Below are positions 12,193 through 23,200 of a stretch of DNA of 64,000 nucleotides, one piece after another; positions within the stretch are counted from its first letter, which is position 1, and each line of letters opens with the position of its first letter. The translations under genes were made by a program, and so were the position numbers. The notes under the pieces were generated by a model. That model was given only the letters and a program-made list of their open reading frames with translations, was not told the origin of the DNA and did not search any database. The DNA comes from Tanytarsus gracilentus (Eukaryota; Arthropoda; Insecta; Diptera; Chironomidae). Where the stretch lies: assembly GCA_038502055.1 (NCBI GenBank), contig JAXRKN010000045.1, positions 10,901,501 to 10,965,500 on the forward strand. The letters run 5' to 3'.

Positions 12193-14074
12193 CACAGTGT
12201 TCGGAAAAAATGAAATTTTGGCCAAAATTCTGAAAGTTAACTTTTCTTATAGATTTTGGGCCCAGGAACTCGTGAAAAATAACTTAAATTTTTTTTTGAC
12301 CAACCAGTGCCCTTCTAGAGGTACCTTAAATTTTACACCTTTGAGGGGCCATAACTACCTCAAAAATGAATATTTTTTTAATCTGTTTTCGGATTCGAGT
12401 AGCTTTTACTAAGAACTACAATATTTTTATAATAACTTAACCACTCTGGCATACCATGCGACCTGTTGGATAAAAAGTCCTTAATGACCCGTCAAGGCAG
12501 AAAACATGTACAATGTTTAAAAAAAAAATTTTTCGCCTTAAATATTCCTTGTTGAAAATCAGTAAAAAAAATTATAATTTGGGACCGTACACTAGTACAA
12601 AGTTTTCGAGCTAGAGCACTTTGAAGATTTTCAATATATATTTTCAATTTTCACTTTTTTGTACCTAGCTTTTTTTTAAATGCATCTTTTCCAAATCTGT
12701 TTTCGGTTGTTAATAGTAATTAATAAGAGCTTTATTTTGGTATATCAACCTTTAAACTTTAGTCCTCAATTGGTCCCAAAAATTCCAAAAATCGTTAATT
12801 TTTAAATCTCATAAATCAAAAAACCCTCAAAAAAAGTATGATGTACAAATTTTAAAAAATAAAACTTTTGTTTAAAGTATTCCTTGTTGAAAACTGAGTT
12901 AAAAAAATACAACTTGGTTCCGTACACCAATACAAAGTTTTCGAGTTAAAGCACTTTAAAGATTTTCAATATTAATTTTTTTAAACAACAATTCATTTTA
13001 TATCCAGAATTTGAAGATTCCGATGACAATAATGACGTTAAAGTAATTAATGAAGATGAAAAACAAGATTTTGACATTTTGGAAGAAATGAACCGTTTGA
13101 GAATTATTTTTTAGGCGAAAAATTGATTTTGGATTATAGTGTGTAAAAAAATCAAAAATTTAACCTTGACAGTCAAATTTTCTAAAGTATGATTTTTTTT
13201 TATCATTTTCTTGTAAACTGGATTTAATTAGAAATTGACTAAAAACAAAAAATCCAATTTAAAAAAATTTGCATGAGAAAAGTGAAAAAAAATTAGTATT
13301 GAAAATCTTTAAAGTGCTCTAGCTCGAAAACTTTGTATTGGTGTACGGAACCAACTTGTACTTTTTTAACTCAGTTTTTAAAAAGCAATACTTTAAACAA
13401 AAATTTTATTTTTTAAAATTTGTACATCATACTTTTTTTGAGAGTTTTTTGATTTATGAGATTTAAAAATTAACGATTTTTGGAATTTTTGGGACCAATT
13501 GAGGACTAAAGTTTAAAGGTTGATATACTAAAATAAAGCTCTTATTAATTACTATTAACAACCGAAAACAGATTTGAAAAAGATGCATTTAAAAAAAAGC
13601 TAGGTACAAAAAAGTGAAAATTGAAAATATATATAGAAAATCTTCAAAGTGCTCTAGCTCGAAAACTTTGTACTAGTGTACGGTCCCAAATTATGATTTT
13701 TTTTACTGATTTGTAACAAGGAATATTTTAGGCGAAAAAAATTTTTTTTAAACATTGTACATGTTTTCTGCCTTGACGGGTCATTAAGGACTTTTTATCC
13801 TACAGGTCGCATGGTATGCCAGAGTGGTCAAGTTATTATATAAATATTGTAGTTCTTAGTAAAAGCTACTCGAAACCGAAAACAGATTAAAAAAATATTC
13901 ATTTTTGAGGTAGTTATGGCCCCTCAAAGGTGTAAATTTTAAGGTACCTCTAGAGGGGCACTGGTTGGTCAAAAAAAATTTTTGCTATTTTTCCCGAGTT
14001 CCTGGGCCTAAAATCTATAAGAAAAGTTAACTTTCAGAATTTTGGCCAAAATTTCATTTTTTCCGAAAACTGTG
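12193..14074. mobile_element. Palindromic (foldback) DNA transposon, Transib-like ends
   Basis: Left arm 12193-12989 and right arm 13286-14074 are nearly perfect reverse complements (about 790-797 bp each) around a 296-bp centre. The outer ends read CACAGTGTTCGG (left) and CACAGTTTTCGG (right, reversed). Each end abuts the 5-bp direct repeat AGTTG (12188-12192 and 14075-14079), a target-site duplication. Transib transposons have CAC-beginning heptamer-like ends and 5-bp duplications, so this is most simply a non-autonomous foldback derivative of that superfamily; the left heptamer equals the V(D)J recombination signal heptamer. No transposase is present. The centre holds an acidic open frame ending at 13114 that may be a remnant. 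The assignment rests on ends and duplication length only. Confidence 0.75.
12540..12989. repeat. Internal direct duplication inside each palindrome arm
   Basis: In the left arm a block of about 110 bp (TATTCCTTGTTGAAAATCAG ... ACAAAGTTTTCGAGC ... GATTTTCAATAT, about 12540-12640) recurs in diverged form about 335 bp further on (about 12878-12975). The right arm has both copies inverted (about 13300-13400 and 13630-13735). The palindrome therefore contains four related blocks and could fold in alternative ways. Confidence 0.6.
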
Positions 14075-14466
14075 AGTTGTGAGTTATTAAAAGCTTTTTT
14101 GATTTATTTATAGTTTAGTTTTAAGTTTTAATTTTTAAAATCCAAACACAAAAAATTTATTGATTCATCAAAGTTCACTCCCTAAATCACGCAACTCATT
14201 CAATCCAAACATCAACTCATCACGGAAATTTGTCAATGCGAATTTGAACTTTTGTCATCGCTCTAAATTGCATAATTTTTTCCTTATTGATAAAACTTTC
14301 AAATTTGAAACTGAGTGATAAATTTTTATTTCGCAAAACACCAAATTAATTAGTCATGATGAAATTTTTACTATCATTGCCGCAAAAAATTTAGTGATGC
14401 TGTAATACTCGGTGTGTATGTTCCTTGTAATGATTTGGAAACTTTATGCGATAGAATTTTGCAAAA

Positions 14467-14688
14467 TTATCTTAAATGAACATGTGCAGCAGAGAATGCT
14501 ATAAAAATATTTTTGATAAATTAATAAATAATACAAAACTGACCTTTGGCTTTGCCTTCAGCTTTTCTTCGTCGTACAAATAACAAGAAGTCGTTCATCT
14601 TCATTAAATATTGATAAATTTCTCCAATTTCATGCATCAGCTCTGAGATCCAATATGAGGTTATTTGAGTCATGGCAAACAAAATCAT
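14467..14688 (-). CDS. Possible small two-exon gene, 58-residue protein
   Basis: Exon 1 (14688-14544) starts ATG and reads MILFAMTQITSYWISELMHE, then IGEIYQYLMKMNDFLLFVRR, then RKAEGKAK. A consensus donor (AAAG|GTCAGT) opens a 45-bp intron ending TTTTTATAG, and exon 2 (14498-14467) adds AFSAAHVHLR and a stop. Phases match (145 + 32 nt). A second in-frame Met at 14673 is an alternative start. The exon is clearly richer in G and C than its surroundings. The protein would be a short helical peptide with a basic end and no recognisable domain. It lies just downstream of the doublesex-like gene on the same strand and overlaps a candidate alternative exon of it read in another frame; probably only one of the two readings is real. 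Confidence 0.42.
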
Positions 14689-14721
14689 GAAACTTTAATC
14701 TAATCATTTCCTCGTGTACTA
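14630..14721 (-). other. Candidate alternative last exon of the DM-domain gene
   Basis: A strong acceptor (CTGTCTGTTCTACATAG, with an adjacent second AG 3 nt later) precedes 14721. Entered in phase 1, as the first exon of the DM gene is left, it reads VVHEEMIRLKFHDFVC, then HDSNNLILDLRADA, then stop at 14630-14632. This would give the DM protein a different tail from the 15406-15569 exon. It is only a phase-compatible possibility. Confidence 0.25.
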
Positions 14722-15218
14722 CTATGTAGAACAGACAGGTATAAAAAATTAGTAATTATAATTTTTATTATAACATTTAATTTCTTTAACAGCAAAATTA
14801 AATGATTTAAAATCATTTTTAAATTTTTACTCAAATAATTTTTTGTGGAAAATTATGAATTTTAGGGGTTATTCATACATTGCGTCACAAAATCAAAAAT
14901 AATTTTAATCCTTAATTTTTACTTATTTTTTTTAATAATTTTTAAAATTTAACAAACTTCAAGCGTGACTTAATTTTCAAATTATCCCTAAAAAATTGCA
15001 AAGCTTTTAAAATTATTCCAAAAATTTTTCGAATACTGAAATAAAAAAATTCTTTTGATCATCTTGACCTATCCATTGCCAATTCGTTAGTCAAAACAAA
15101 GTTTATTTGAAAAATTTACGCCCAACCTTCAAATTATTTTCAATAAAATGAGATGTCGATTAAATAATAAAAAATCTCAATTTCTCGTGTTTTCTTGATA
15201 AAGTTAAATTGTACTCGT

Positions 15219-15224
15219 TTTATT
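15219..15224 (-). terminator. Polyadenylation signal of the DM-domain gene
   Basis: AATAAA on the minus strand, about 180 nt beyond the TAG stop at 15406-15408. It is the first canonical hexamer downstream of this gene. Confidence 0.45.
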
Positions 15225-15405
15225 ACTGTATTTATACTTTTCTATATGGCTTCACTCGCATCTTCAATTCACATTCATGCGCGATGTATGAAAAGGTCAA
15301 AAATATAAAAATAATAATCTCAAAAAAAATATAAGTGATTGCGATGTAATAATTCAATTCATTTAATTTTCGAAATTTTTCTTTGTCTTTTGAGTGTATT
15401 TGTGT

Positions 15406-16798
15406 CTAGTTGCTATGAGAGTTTGTGCAACTTTCAATCAAATCTCGCATATTTCGCACTCGGACTGCTACTTTGTTCTCAACCAATGATGGAGGTAAAA
15501 TGCTCTCGAATAAGTTTCGAGGAGGAAAATTTTGATGATGAATTGTGTATTCGTTGGCATACGGAAGAGCTGCAATGAAATTAAAGAAAAATCTTATAAA
15601 TTAATTTTTAAAAAATTAAAATTTTTAATTTTTTGTCGCTCAATTTATGAATTTTTGAAGAACTTTAAAAAATTCATCATTGTTAATTTAAAAAATTGCA
15701 TTTCCTAGTTTTTTGAAAAAAAAAAACAATCTCCGATCGCGATTCAAAAGAAAAGTGATGAAAAGCAAAATTACACTAATAGATTTTTTCAATCATGGAA
15801 GCACTCAATAAATTTTTAATTTAAATTATGTATTAATTTTTTTTAATAATTAGATTTTTAAAAAAAATTTAATCATTTATATGATTTTTTTTCTAGAATA
15901 ATTTTTTTTAGATTTTTGTTTTTTCTTGTTAAGTCCACACAAATTTAGAAATGTAGATTTCTTATCACTATTTTTAAAATATCACAAAATGTAAAAACAT
16001 CTGCTCTAAAAATTCACTAAATTTTTTTTCTCACACTTTGATTTAAATTTGGCTGTTTTTTGATTTCAGTAAAAACTTTTAATTAATTTTAAATTTTTTA
16101 CCTTCATGTAAAGCACTTTCTAAAGTTGAACAATTTTCTTTTGATAAAATGACCAAAGCGTAAAGCAGTTGAAATTGCTTGGTTGGTTCTTGTTGTAAAA
16201 ATTTGTCGTAGAGAGTTTGAACCATGTAAAATTTGTCGAGAAAGTGAGGCAATGGTTTAAAATTTAATGTATCGATGGCGTTAACTGAAGCAATTTCCTC
16301 ATCACACGATGAAGAATCTTCATCATAATTTTTGTCCATATTCAATTCTGTCTCGTCAATCAACTTTGTCTGTCTGTAGTCTCTGATTTGTTTTGCCATA
16401 ATTTTCCTCCTCTCAGCCGTGATGGAACAAACATTGCACAAACAATTAGCGAATTTGCAGTCATTTTTGTGACCCCTCAGCGGCTGATCGACTCCGTGAT
16501 TTTTGCATCTAGCGCACATTTGACTTCGACGATGTTCACCTGAATCAAGCGAATATTTATAGTCCAACTTTTGACATGCATACTTGAGTCTGACGATGTC
16601 ACTGCGGTTGGTAACTTTAAGGTGCTTTCGGTGAATTGCAATTTCACTTGCGATGCATTTTTGACGCATTTTAGTTTCGTTGCATCGAAGACAGGAACAA
16701 AAAAGAAATTTACACACTCGTTTGTGACCTTTGAGAACTGAATTGAAACCGTGATTGCGACACCGACTGCACATCTGTTCACTTCGAATTGGACCCAT
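15406..16798 (-). CDS. Doublesex-like transcription factor with two tandem DM domains
   Basis: Exon 1 (16798-16102) and exon 2 (15569-15406) join in phase 1 across a 532-bp intron to give 286 residues. DM module 1 has C10, C13, H16, H25, C29, C34, C36, C39; module 2 has C95, C98, H101, H110, C114, C119, C121, C124, the full CCHC plus HCCC set twice. Module 2 keeps the usual recognition-helix start (ITAERRKIMAKQI). Residues about 184-233 (LYDKF, QLLYALVIL, TLESALHEA) resemble the doublesex dimerisation domain, and the exon junction falls at its end, where doublesex splits into sex-specific exons. Exon 2 begins LPYANEYTIHHQNF, similar to the NEY..QHN motif of female-type doublesex tails, and ends HSN. 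Expected role: DNA-binding regulator, perhaps in sexual differentiation (inference). Two DM modules are unusual for an insect. The donor is weak (GTAAAA); without splicing the protein ends with GKKFKIN. Start chosen at the first ATG, next to module 1. Confidence 0.82.
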
Positions 16799-19258
16799 TT
16801 TTAATTTAAGCAAAATAATTAACTGTTTTTTTTAATTCAATTTATTTTTTTTAAATGCAAGCTTTTATTTTTTCGTCTTATTTAGTTCACGATAGAATAA
16901 TGAATGAATCGCATTGAGAAGAAATTCATTTTTTAACTCGATGATTTCAATTTAATCTGAGTCGTGCCGCTAGAAAAAACGGTCAAAATTTAAATGAAGA
17001 GTATGGAAAAATTTTACTGTCATAAAAAAATTTAAATTGTTATAAAATATAAAATTTTAGTTTTTAAATTATTTTAAGGTGTGAGCATAAAAAATTAAGA
17101 TTAAAATTCTTCTTTTTTTGATGAAAACACAAAAATTTAATAGAATTAAAATTTTACGCTAATTTATATTTTTTGTTATAAACTTTAAAACTGTTATAAT
17201 TTTAAAAAATATTTTTTTTCTCAATTGTTTTTTTTTCATGATATGCGAACCAGAATTTAATATTACTTTATGGCTCTTATCGCATTCACTCGTGTGACGA
17301 TTCATTCTCTCTTAATTTCATTGAGTGGGCACGATTCAGTGACTTTGTAGTACAATTTTATTTAACTGCTTTATATTCAAAGGCAAAATTATTGAAATTT
17401 ATCAAAATTCTTTAACATTAAATTAAAAGAATTTAAAATAAATTAGGATAAATTTTTCTCAAAAGATTTAAAATTTTTTTTTTTTTAAATGTGACCTCAA
17501 TCCTAAACACATCCCGATGTTCTTTTAATGCAATGTGGGAGAGAAAATTTTAAAAATTCAAATGTATTCATCGAGAGAACATTTTTATGTATGAATTGTA
17601 GAACTGTATTACATTTCCGATTTAATTTCTAAATGCTGGCTGTGTGGATAAAAAATATTATCGTACTAAGCTGTTTCTGTTTTGTTAGACATTTATATCA
17701 ATGATATCAAAAAAATGTTACTGCGCGAGAGTTTTAGAATTAGGAAGGGGTTACGAAACTTTACAATCATTGTAAGATTTTTTTAAAAATTATTTAAAAC
17801 AAATTTTTTTTTATTTTTTTTTTATCTTTAATGAACTTTGAAGTGAGCCCACGTGAGGTCATTTTAAATGATAATTCACAAAACTTATAATTTAAAATCA
17901 TCTTAAAAATTTTTTTTTTTTTTTTTATTTTTTGTTTTAACTGTGGAAAAATGGTCTTTTCATGGTAAGAGGGCAAATTTAAATTGTGGGCATGTAAATC
18001 TTGGGCAAATTGCCCCGGACAAATTGACCCTATATTTTTTTTTTCAATGTTAAGGGGCAAAATGTCCTAACCCCTATTGCAAAACATCTAAAAAATATCT
18101 CAAAATTTAATGCAATATTTAAAAGCCTTCTTAAAAATGTTATAAATACTTTTACATTAATTTCATTCTCAGATGAATTTTTTGAGTCTACAAAAGTTCT
18201 TATCTCAAAAAAAAATTTGAAAAATGTATTTAAATTTTATTTTGTTGTGCCAATGGTGAAATGTTTTAATTTAAAGCACTCAAAATAATTTAATGAAAAT
18301 GAAATAAAATCATGCTTATTTACGCCGCGACGAAGATTTTTTGGTTTTTTATTGATCATTTAAATTTTTTTTAAAAAGTTTAATTAAACTTTTTGTTATC
18401 AACATTATTTTTTTTTTCAAAAATAGAATAAATTTTAATCATTTTGTTATCATCTCACGATTAAAAGTGAGCGTTTTTAAAATAGTTACAATCAGTTATA
18501 AAAATAGAATAATCAAAAAAAATTATTTTTTGTAACAGATGATCACTTACTTAATTTATATTACTCGGGAATTCATTCAATAATTTAGCCGAGAGTTAAC
18601 TCGGGAATCCAATTTTAAATATTTTATAATTTTTAAACATCTGTCCTATAAATTATTTTAAAATAATCTGACGAGCTCATTTTATAAAGAATTGGAAATA
18701 AAATCTGAAATCTGAAAATTTAAATAAAAAAATAAATCACAATCTTTTTCGTCGTAGAAATTAATGAACTGCGTCTGAAATAAATAAATTAAATTTTTCA
18801 ATTTTTTTATTTAAATTTCTTTATTTTTCGCAAAAAAGAAAAAATTAATTTATACATTTCAAAAACAGTTTTTTTTCAACAATATAACATCAATCACTGC
18901 TCATAGTAATAGAAGATTTTCCTGTAGACTTTTTTTTTGTTAAATTACTTAAAAAGAACAAAATATTTTGAGATGTTAAAAAGTAAATTTTCCAGCTAAA
19001 TGTTAATTAATTAAATTTTCTCTCGTCCTTGATCAAAAAGTTTTTTTAAGTAGCGCAAAAAGTTGAATTAACTCATGCTAAGTTTGTATCAAGTTCTCTT
19101 AAAAGTTAAATGAGCGAACAAAAAAAATGTGTAAAGTTCAATGAATAAGTTTTAAATTTTTTTCTCGCGTTTATGTGCATAATAATCATAAAATGTAAAT
19201 TGTAATAAAAATAATTAATTTTTTCCCTCAATTTTTTTTAGCTAACATTGCAACACAA
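16799..19258. other. Intergenic DNA between the DM gene and Zasp52
   Basis: About 2.5 kb upstream of the DM gene and downstream of Zasp52; both are on the minus strand. It is AT-rich with many A or T runs. One less AT-rich patch (about 17735-18077) contains repeated phrases of the type GGGCAAATT and GGGCAAAATG and is bounded by AGGGGTTA and TAACCCCT, possibly a decayed mobile element. No coding exon could be supported. The DM gene promoter must lie here, but I see no clear core element. Confidence 0.5.
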
Positions 19259-19264
19259 TTTATT
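19259..19264 (-). terminator. Zasp52: Zasp52 polyadenylation signal
   Basis: AATAAA on the minus strand about 54 nt after the TAA stop at 19318-19320 of the LIM4 exon; the nearest canonical hexamer for the long isoforms. Confidence 0.5.
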
Positions 19265-19317
19265 TAAGTAGTTTCTCTTTAAGGTTTAAAGGCATTCATT
19301 TAAGTCGATCGATGTGC

Positions 19318-20250
19318 TTAACGAGCGTGGTTTTTGCAGAATGGTCGTCCGCCCTTTGCGAAGAAGCTTTGACCTTCTAAGTTCTTCTTGCAGTACTGTC
19401 AAAAAATATTAAATTAATTTTAATTCTTTAATCAAAAAATAAATTAGCTTACAGTGCAATTGAAACATTGACTATGGTAATTATTGTTCAATGCCTCGAC
19501 CCATCTATCGCCGGCTTCGACTGGGAAGCCGCAAGCGAAGCATTTTGTTGTGAATAATTCATTCCAATCGGCCTCACAATAGGGCTCGCCCTCTTCTAAG
19601 AAGAATGGACTGTTGCCGAACAATTTGCCACAATAAGTGCACTTAAAGCATTCCGGATGGAATTTTCTGCCGATGGCATTCAAGCAATCACCCTGTGGAA
19701 ATATTGTAAGTTTATCAGATGAGCGTGAGAAATTTTGTGTTTTGAAAGCTTTCAAAAAAGCTTATTGTTAAGCTTTGAAATAACTTTCTTAAGTTTTCAA
19801 AAAAAGATTACTCAGCTTTTAAAATAATTAACCTTCATTATTCATAAAAGCTTATGTTAAATTAATAAATTACGAAAAAAAAATTAAAGCTTTTACCAAA
19901 TTTGATGAGCTTTTATAAAAACTCATGTTAAATTTTAAAAATCATAAAATTAAGTGTTTTAAATTCAACAGTGAAATTTTATAAAAGTTCATTTTGAAAT
20001 TTAAAAACTCAATATTAAGCTTTTCAAAATTCAACTCTGAGCTTTTATCAAAGCTTTAATATCTACCTTAATTTTTCCGTTGCATTTGCTGCATGGTGGT
20101 GCCAAGAATTGCTCGAAACAATATTCGCAATACAAATCACCTTTCTCCTCAACGAATCCAATGTCCATAAGTTCACGTCTGCAGTTTGGATTCACGCACA
20201 AGAAATGTGATGGGCACCATGTTTTTCCGAGTGCAGTAACGAATGGTCCT
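19318..20250 (-). CDS. Zasp52: Zasp52 LIM2 body, LIM3 and LIM4 exons
   Basis: Exon 20250-20067 reads GPFVTALGKTWCPSHFLC onward and ends SKCNGKIK; exon 19692-19453 reads GDCLNAIGRKFHPECFKC, then KCFACGFPVEAGDRWVEALN; exon 19395-19318 reads YCKKNLEGQSFFAKGGRPFC, then KNHAR and stop. Together with the upstream CxxC pair they form three LIM domains, the conserved C-terminal end of long Zasp isoforms. All zinc-ligand positions are present. Confidence 0.95.
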
Positions 20251-23200
20251 CTGAATTAAAAATAAACAAATTCATTAGTGAAATGAAGTTAAAAACTCGC
20301 AAATTGCATGCAATCACGACAGCAAAAAAAGCCACACTGAACTCACCTTGTTATCTTACATTTACATTTATCACAAACCGGATGCTGACCATTAGCAATG
20401 TCCTTTGCAATCGAGTCTAAAGTCTCTTTGTCAATTTCTGTCGCACTATTGAAGGAAATTTCATTGTTATTTCTCTCGATATACGAGCGACGATCTCTCG
20501 CGTGTGTCGACAATTCAGGCTTGTGACTGCTTGGATTATTATCATGCGACAATTGATTGTTTGGCTGCTGATGTTTTTTGTGTCGATAAATGACCTTTTC
20601 ATCATGATTATTATTGTTGCCGACATGAGTGCTCGTGCACTTTTGCGGTAAATCATTTTCATCGCTCGATAGCGGAGGCGTTAGGATGGACGATGGAATC
20701 TTGCATGGTGAAGGAGGTGGTGGGAGGGGCAAGTCATGATCAAAATGATTGTTGGTTGATTGCTGACGCGAGAGAATCGCCGGAGGCGGTGGAGGCAAAA
20801 ATTCAGGATCCTCGATTAGAACTTTATTGACTGGCTTAATTGGTTGAATTTGTTGCTTTTTAATCATTCTCGCTTCGAGCATCGCAGCTATCACGCCCGA
20901 TGCATTCTTACGGAAATCTGAATTTTGAGTGTTTATGTTCAATTTGTCGACTGACTCCTTCAGTAAATCTGTCGCTAGGTTGTCGACTTTCTTATTATAG
21001 ACTAGAAAAACATCAAATTTAAGCGAGTTTTTGTTAGCGATAAAATCACAGCAAAAATAAATAGTTAAAGAAAAATTTCACACCATTTTGAAAGCACACA
21101 CAACAAACAATTAACAACCCCGCACCTGATTTGGTTAGCGCATGAGCCGCAAATTGGAATACGTCCAGTTGCGGGCTGAGTAAGAACACCCTGACCACGT
21201 GTCGGTCCGCTTGTTGTGAACGAGCGACCGTGCTTTGCGACTGCCCCTGGTGTACCTACAGAACCTGTACTAACACGAACATTGTCAACTGAATTTTTAT
21301 TCTCATACACGATATTTTGTGAAAAATAATTTTGAGAGCTTTTAGCGGCGGAAGAAGCTGAGACAAAATGATTATTTTGATGATATTGATGACTGTTATT
21401 AACGATTAAATGATTTCTATTGTTATGAATATTATGAGATGATGTCAAGTGTCGGTCAACTGACGGTGACGAATCTTTTTCACTTTGAGGGAATGATGAG
21501 CGAAGGGGAAACACTGAAAATGAGTTTGTGATGTCGGCCGAAAGACGTCGAATTTGACTCGCTACGATACCTTTTGGTGGAAGATCGCTGACAATGGCCG
21601 TCGCCTCTTTTTCGTCGGGTGCAAAGCAGATTTTTTTAGTTGAACGCGGCATTGGTGGAGGAGTGGGTGGTGGTTTGGTGCCGACCTCTTGTTTGTGCAC
21701 TTTAGAGATTAGAGCATTCGACACTGACGGACCGGGAAGTCTTCGCTGAACTCCTGGTGGAATTTTCTTCTGTTGCTTGTCGTAACAGACAGGCGACAAA
21801 AGTCGGTCACCGCCGAGATAAATTCCACTCTCATCGAGTTCAGGATCGCGTTGCTTGTTAACGAAAGCTTTTAGTGGATTTGGTGGAGGACCGAAAGCGG
21901 GTGATCGACAAATATTTCTCATCGATGGTGAAGCGCAACGTGGATCAAAAAGTCCTTCATGATCGGGTTTTGCTTCATAGAAAGCGAGATGTTGTTGGTA
22001 GTAGGGAATTGATGGAAAAGGTTTGTCGTCAGTGGGTGGAGAGTAGCAAGTGCTTGGTGGACGAATGCCGGCCATGAATCGCTTTTGTTCCTCATCGAGA
22101 GGTTCAAAGTGAAATTTATTTGAATTTAATTCGAATTCACTTTCGGTTGTGATGCTTGGAACTTGACGGCTTTGGTGAGAGGGTGCTGGCGTTGAGGAAT
22201 TAGATGGTGGCCATACCATTTGTTGTGGATGCGATGAAGCTTGATATGCTTTAGCTTTTTTCGCCAATGCCTCATTTCTCTTTCTCTCTTCTTCAATATT
22301 GAAAAGCTCAAATTCTTCACGCTGCCTACGGTCGGCATCTTGCTTTTGTCTGATTTTCAATTCAGCTTGCAATTCTTTTTCCCTCAAGCGTTGAGCATCC
22401 ATCGCTTCTTTTTCGAGTCTTTTGGCTTCTTTTTCAGCTAATTCACGCTCTTTTTTGAGTTTTTCTTTGCGCTTCTCAAAGTCTCTTTCTTCCTTTATTC
22501 TTTCCTCACGCTTCATGCGAATTTCTTCTTCCAATTTTTTTAAATCATCTTCACGCTTTTGTCTAAGCTCTGCTTCAATTTTAACCAACTCACGGTCTCT
22601 TTCCTCCTTTTTGCGGATCTCCAATTGACGACGCGTTTCACGCTCTTCCGCGTCCCGTCTCTCTTGCTCTTGCTGTCTAAGAATTTCCTTTTCAATCTCT
22701 TCTTGCTGTCGACGCAAGACACGATCTCTTTCCTCTTGATTAATTCTTGCCATATCATCTTGCGCCTCTTTCTGCTTGCGATATTCCATGTCTCTTTGAA
22801 GTTGCATTTGATATTCACGTTCGCGTTTTTCTTTGATTTTAGCGTCATGAATTTTCGCTTCCTCCATTTGACGTTGAAACTCTTGTTCGCGAGCTTGCTG
22901 TTCTTTGATGGCTTTTTCTTTTTCCCTTTGTTCCTTCTCAAATTCAAGTTGACGTTTATACTCTTGTTCCTTTTGATATGATGAAAGCTCACGATTTTGT
23001 TCGATTTCCTCTTTGATTATTTCGTGAGTGAATCTTGATGAGTTCTTTTGCATCATTTCGAGCTCTTTTTGTTGACGAATTTTGGCTTTACTTTGCATTT
23101 TTTGGTGTTGAGCTTCGAGTTCATTTTTCAAGCTTTTAACTCTCGCAAAGTTAAATGCTTGCTTTTCAGGCAAGTCAAGACATGAATTTTTGCGAACGTC

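Noticed and set aside
12170..12412. 80-codon plus-strand open frame
   Set aside because: It lies across the left tip of the palindromic transposon and reads into repeat sequence; no domain.
15339..15578. 79-codon plus-strand frame with a hydrophobic start
   Set aside because: It has no ATG at its start and is antisense to the second exon of the DM gene, which explains its openness.
16477..16782. 101-codon minus-strand frame
   Set aside because: Shifted-frame shadow of the DM-domain exon, which has the intact zinc-ligand pattern.
17794..18060. 88-codon Lys/Ile-rich minus-strand frame
   Set aside because: Composition follows A/T runs; half of it overlaps a repeat-like patch, and there is no splice or start context.
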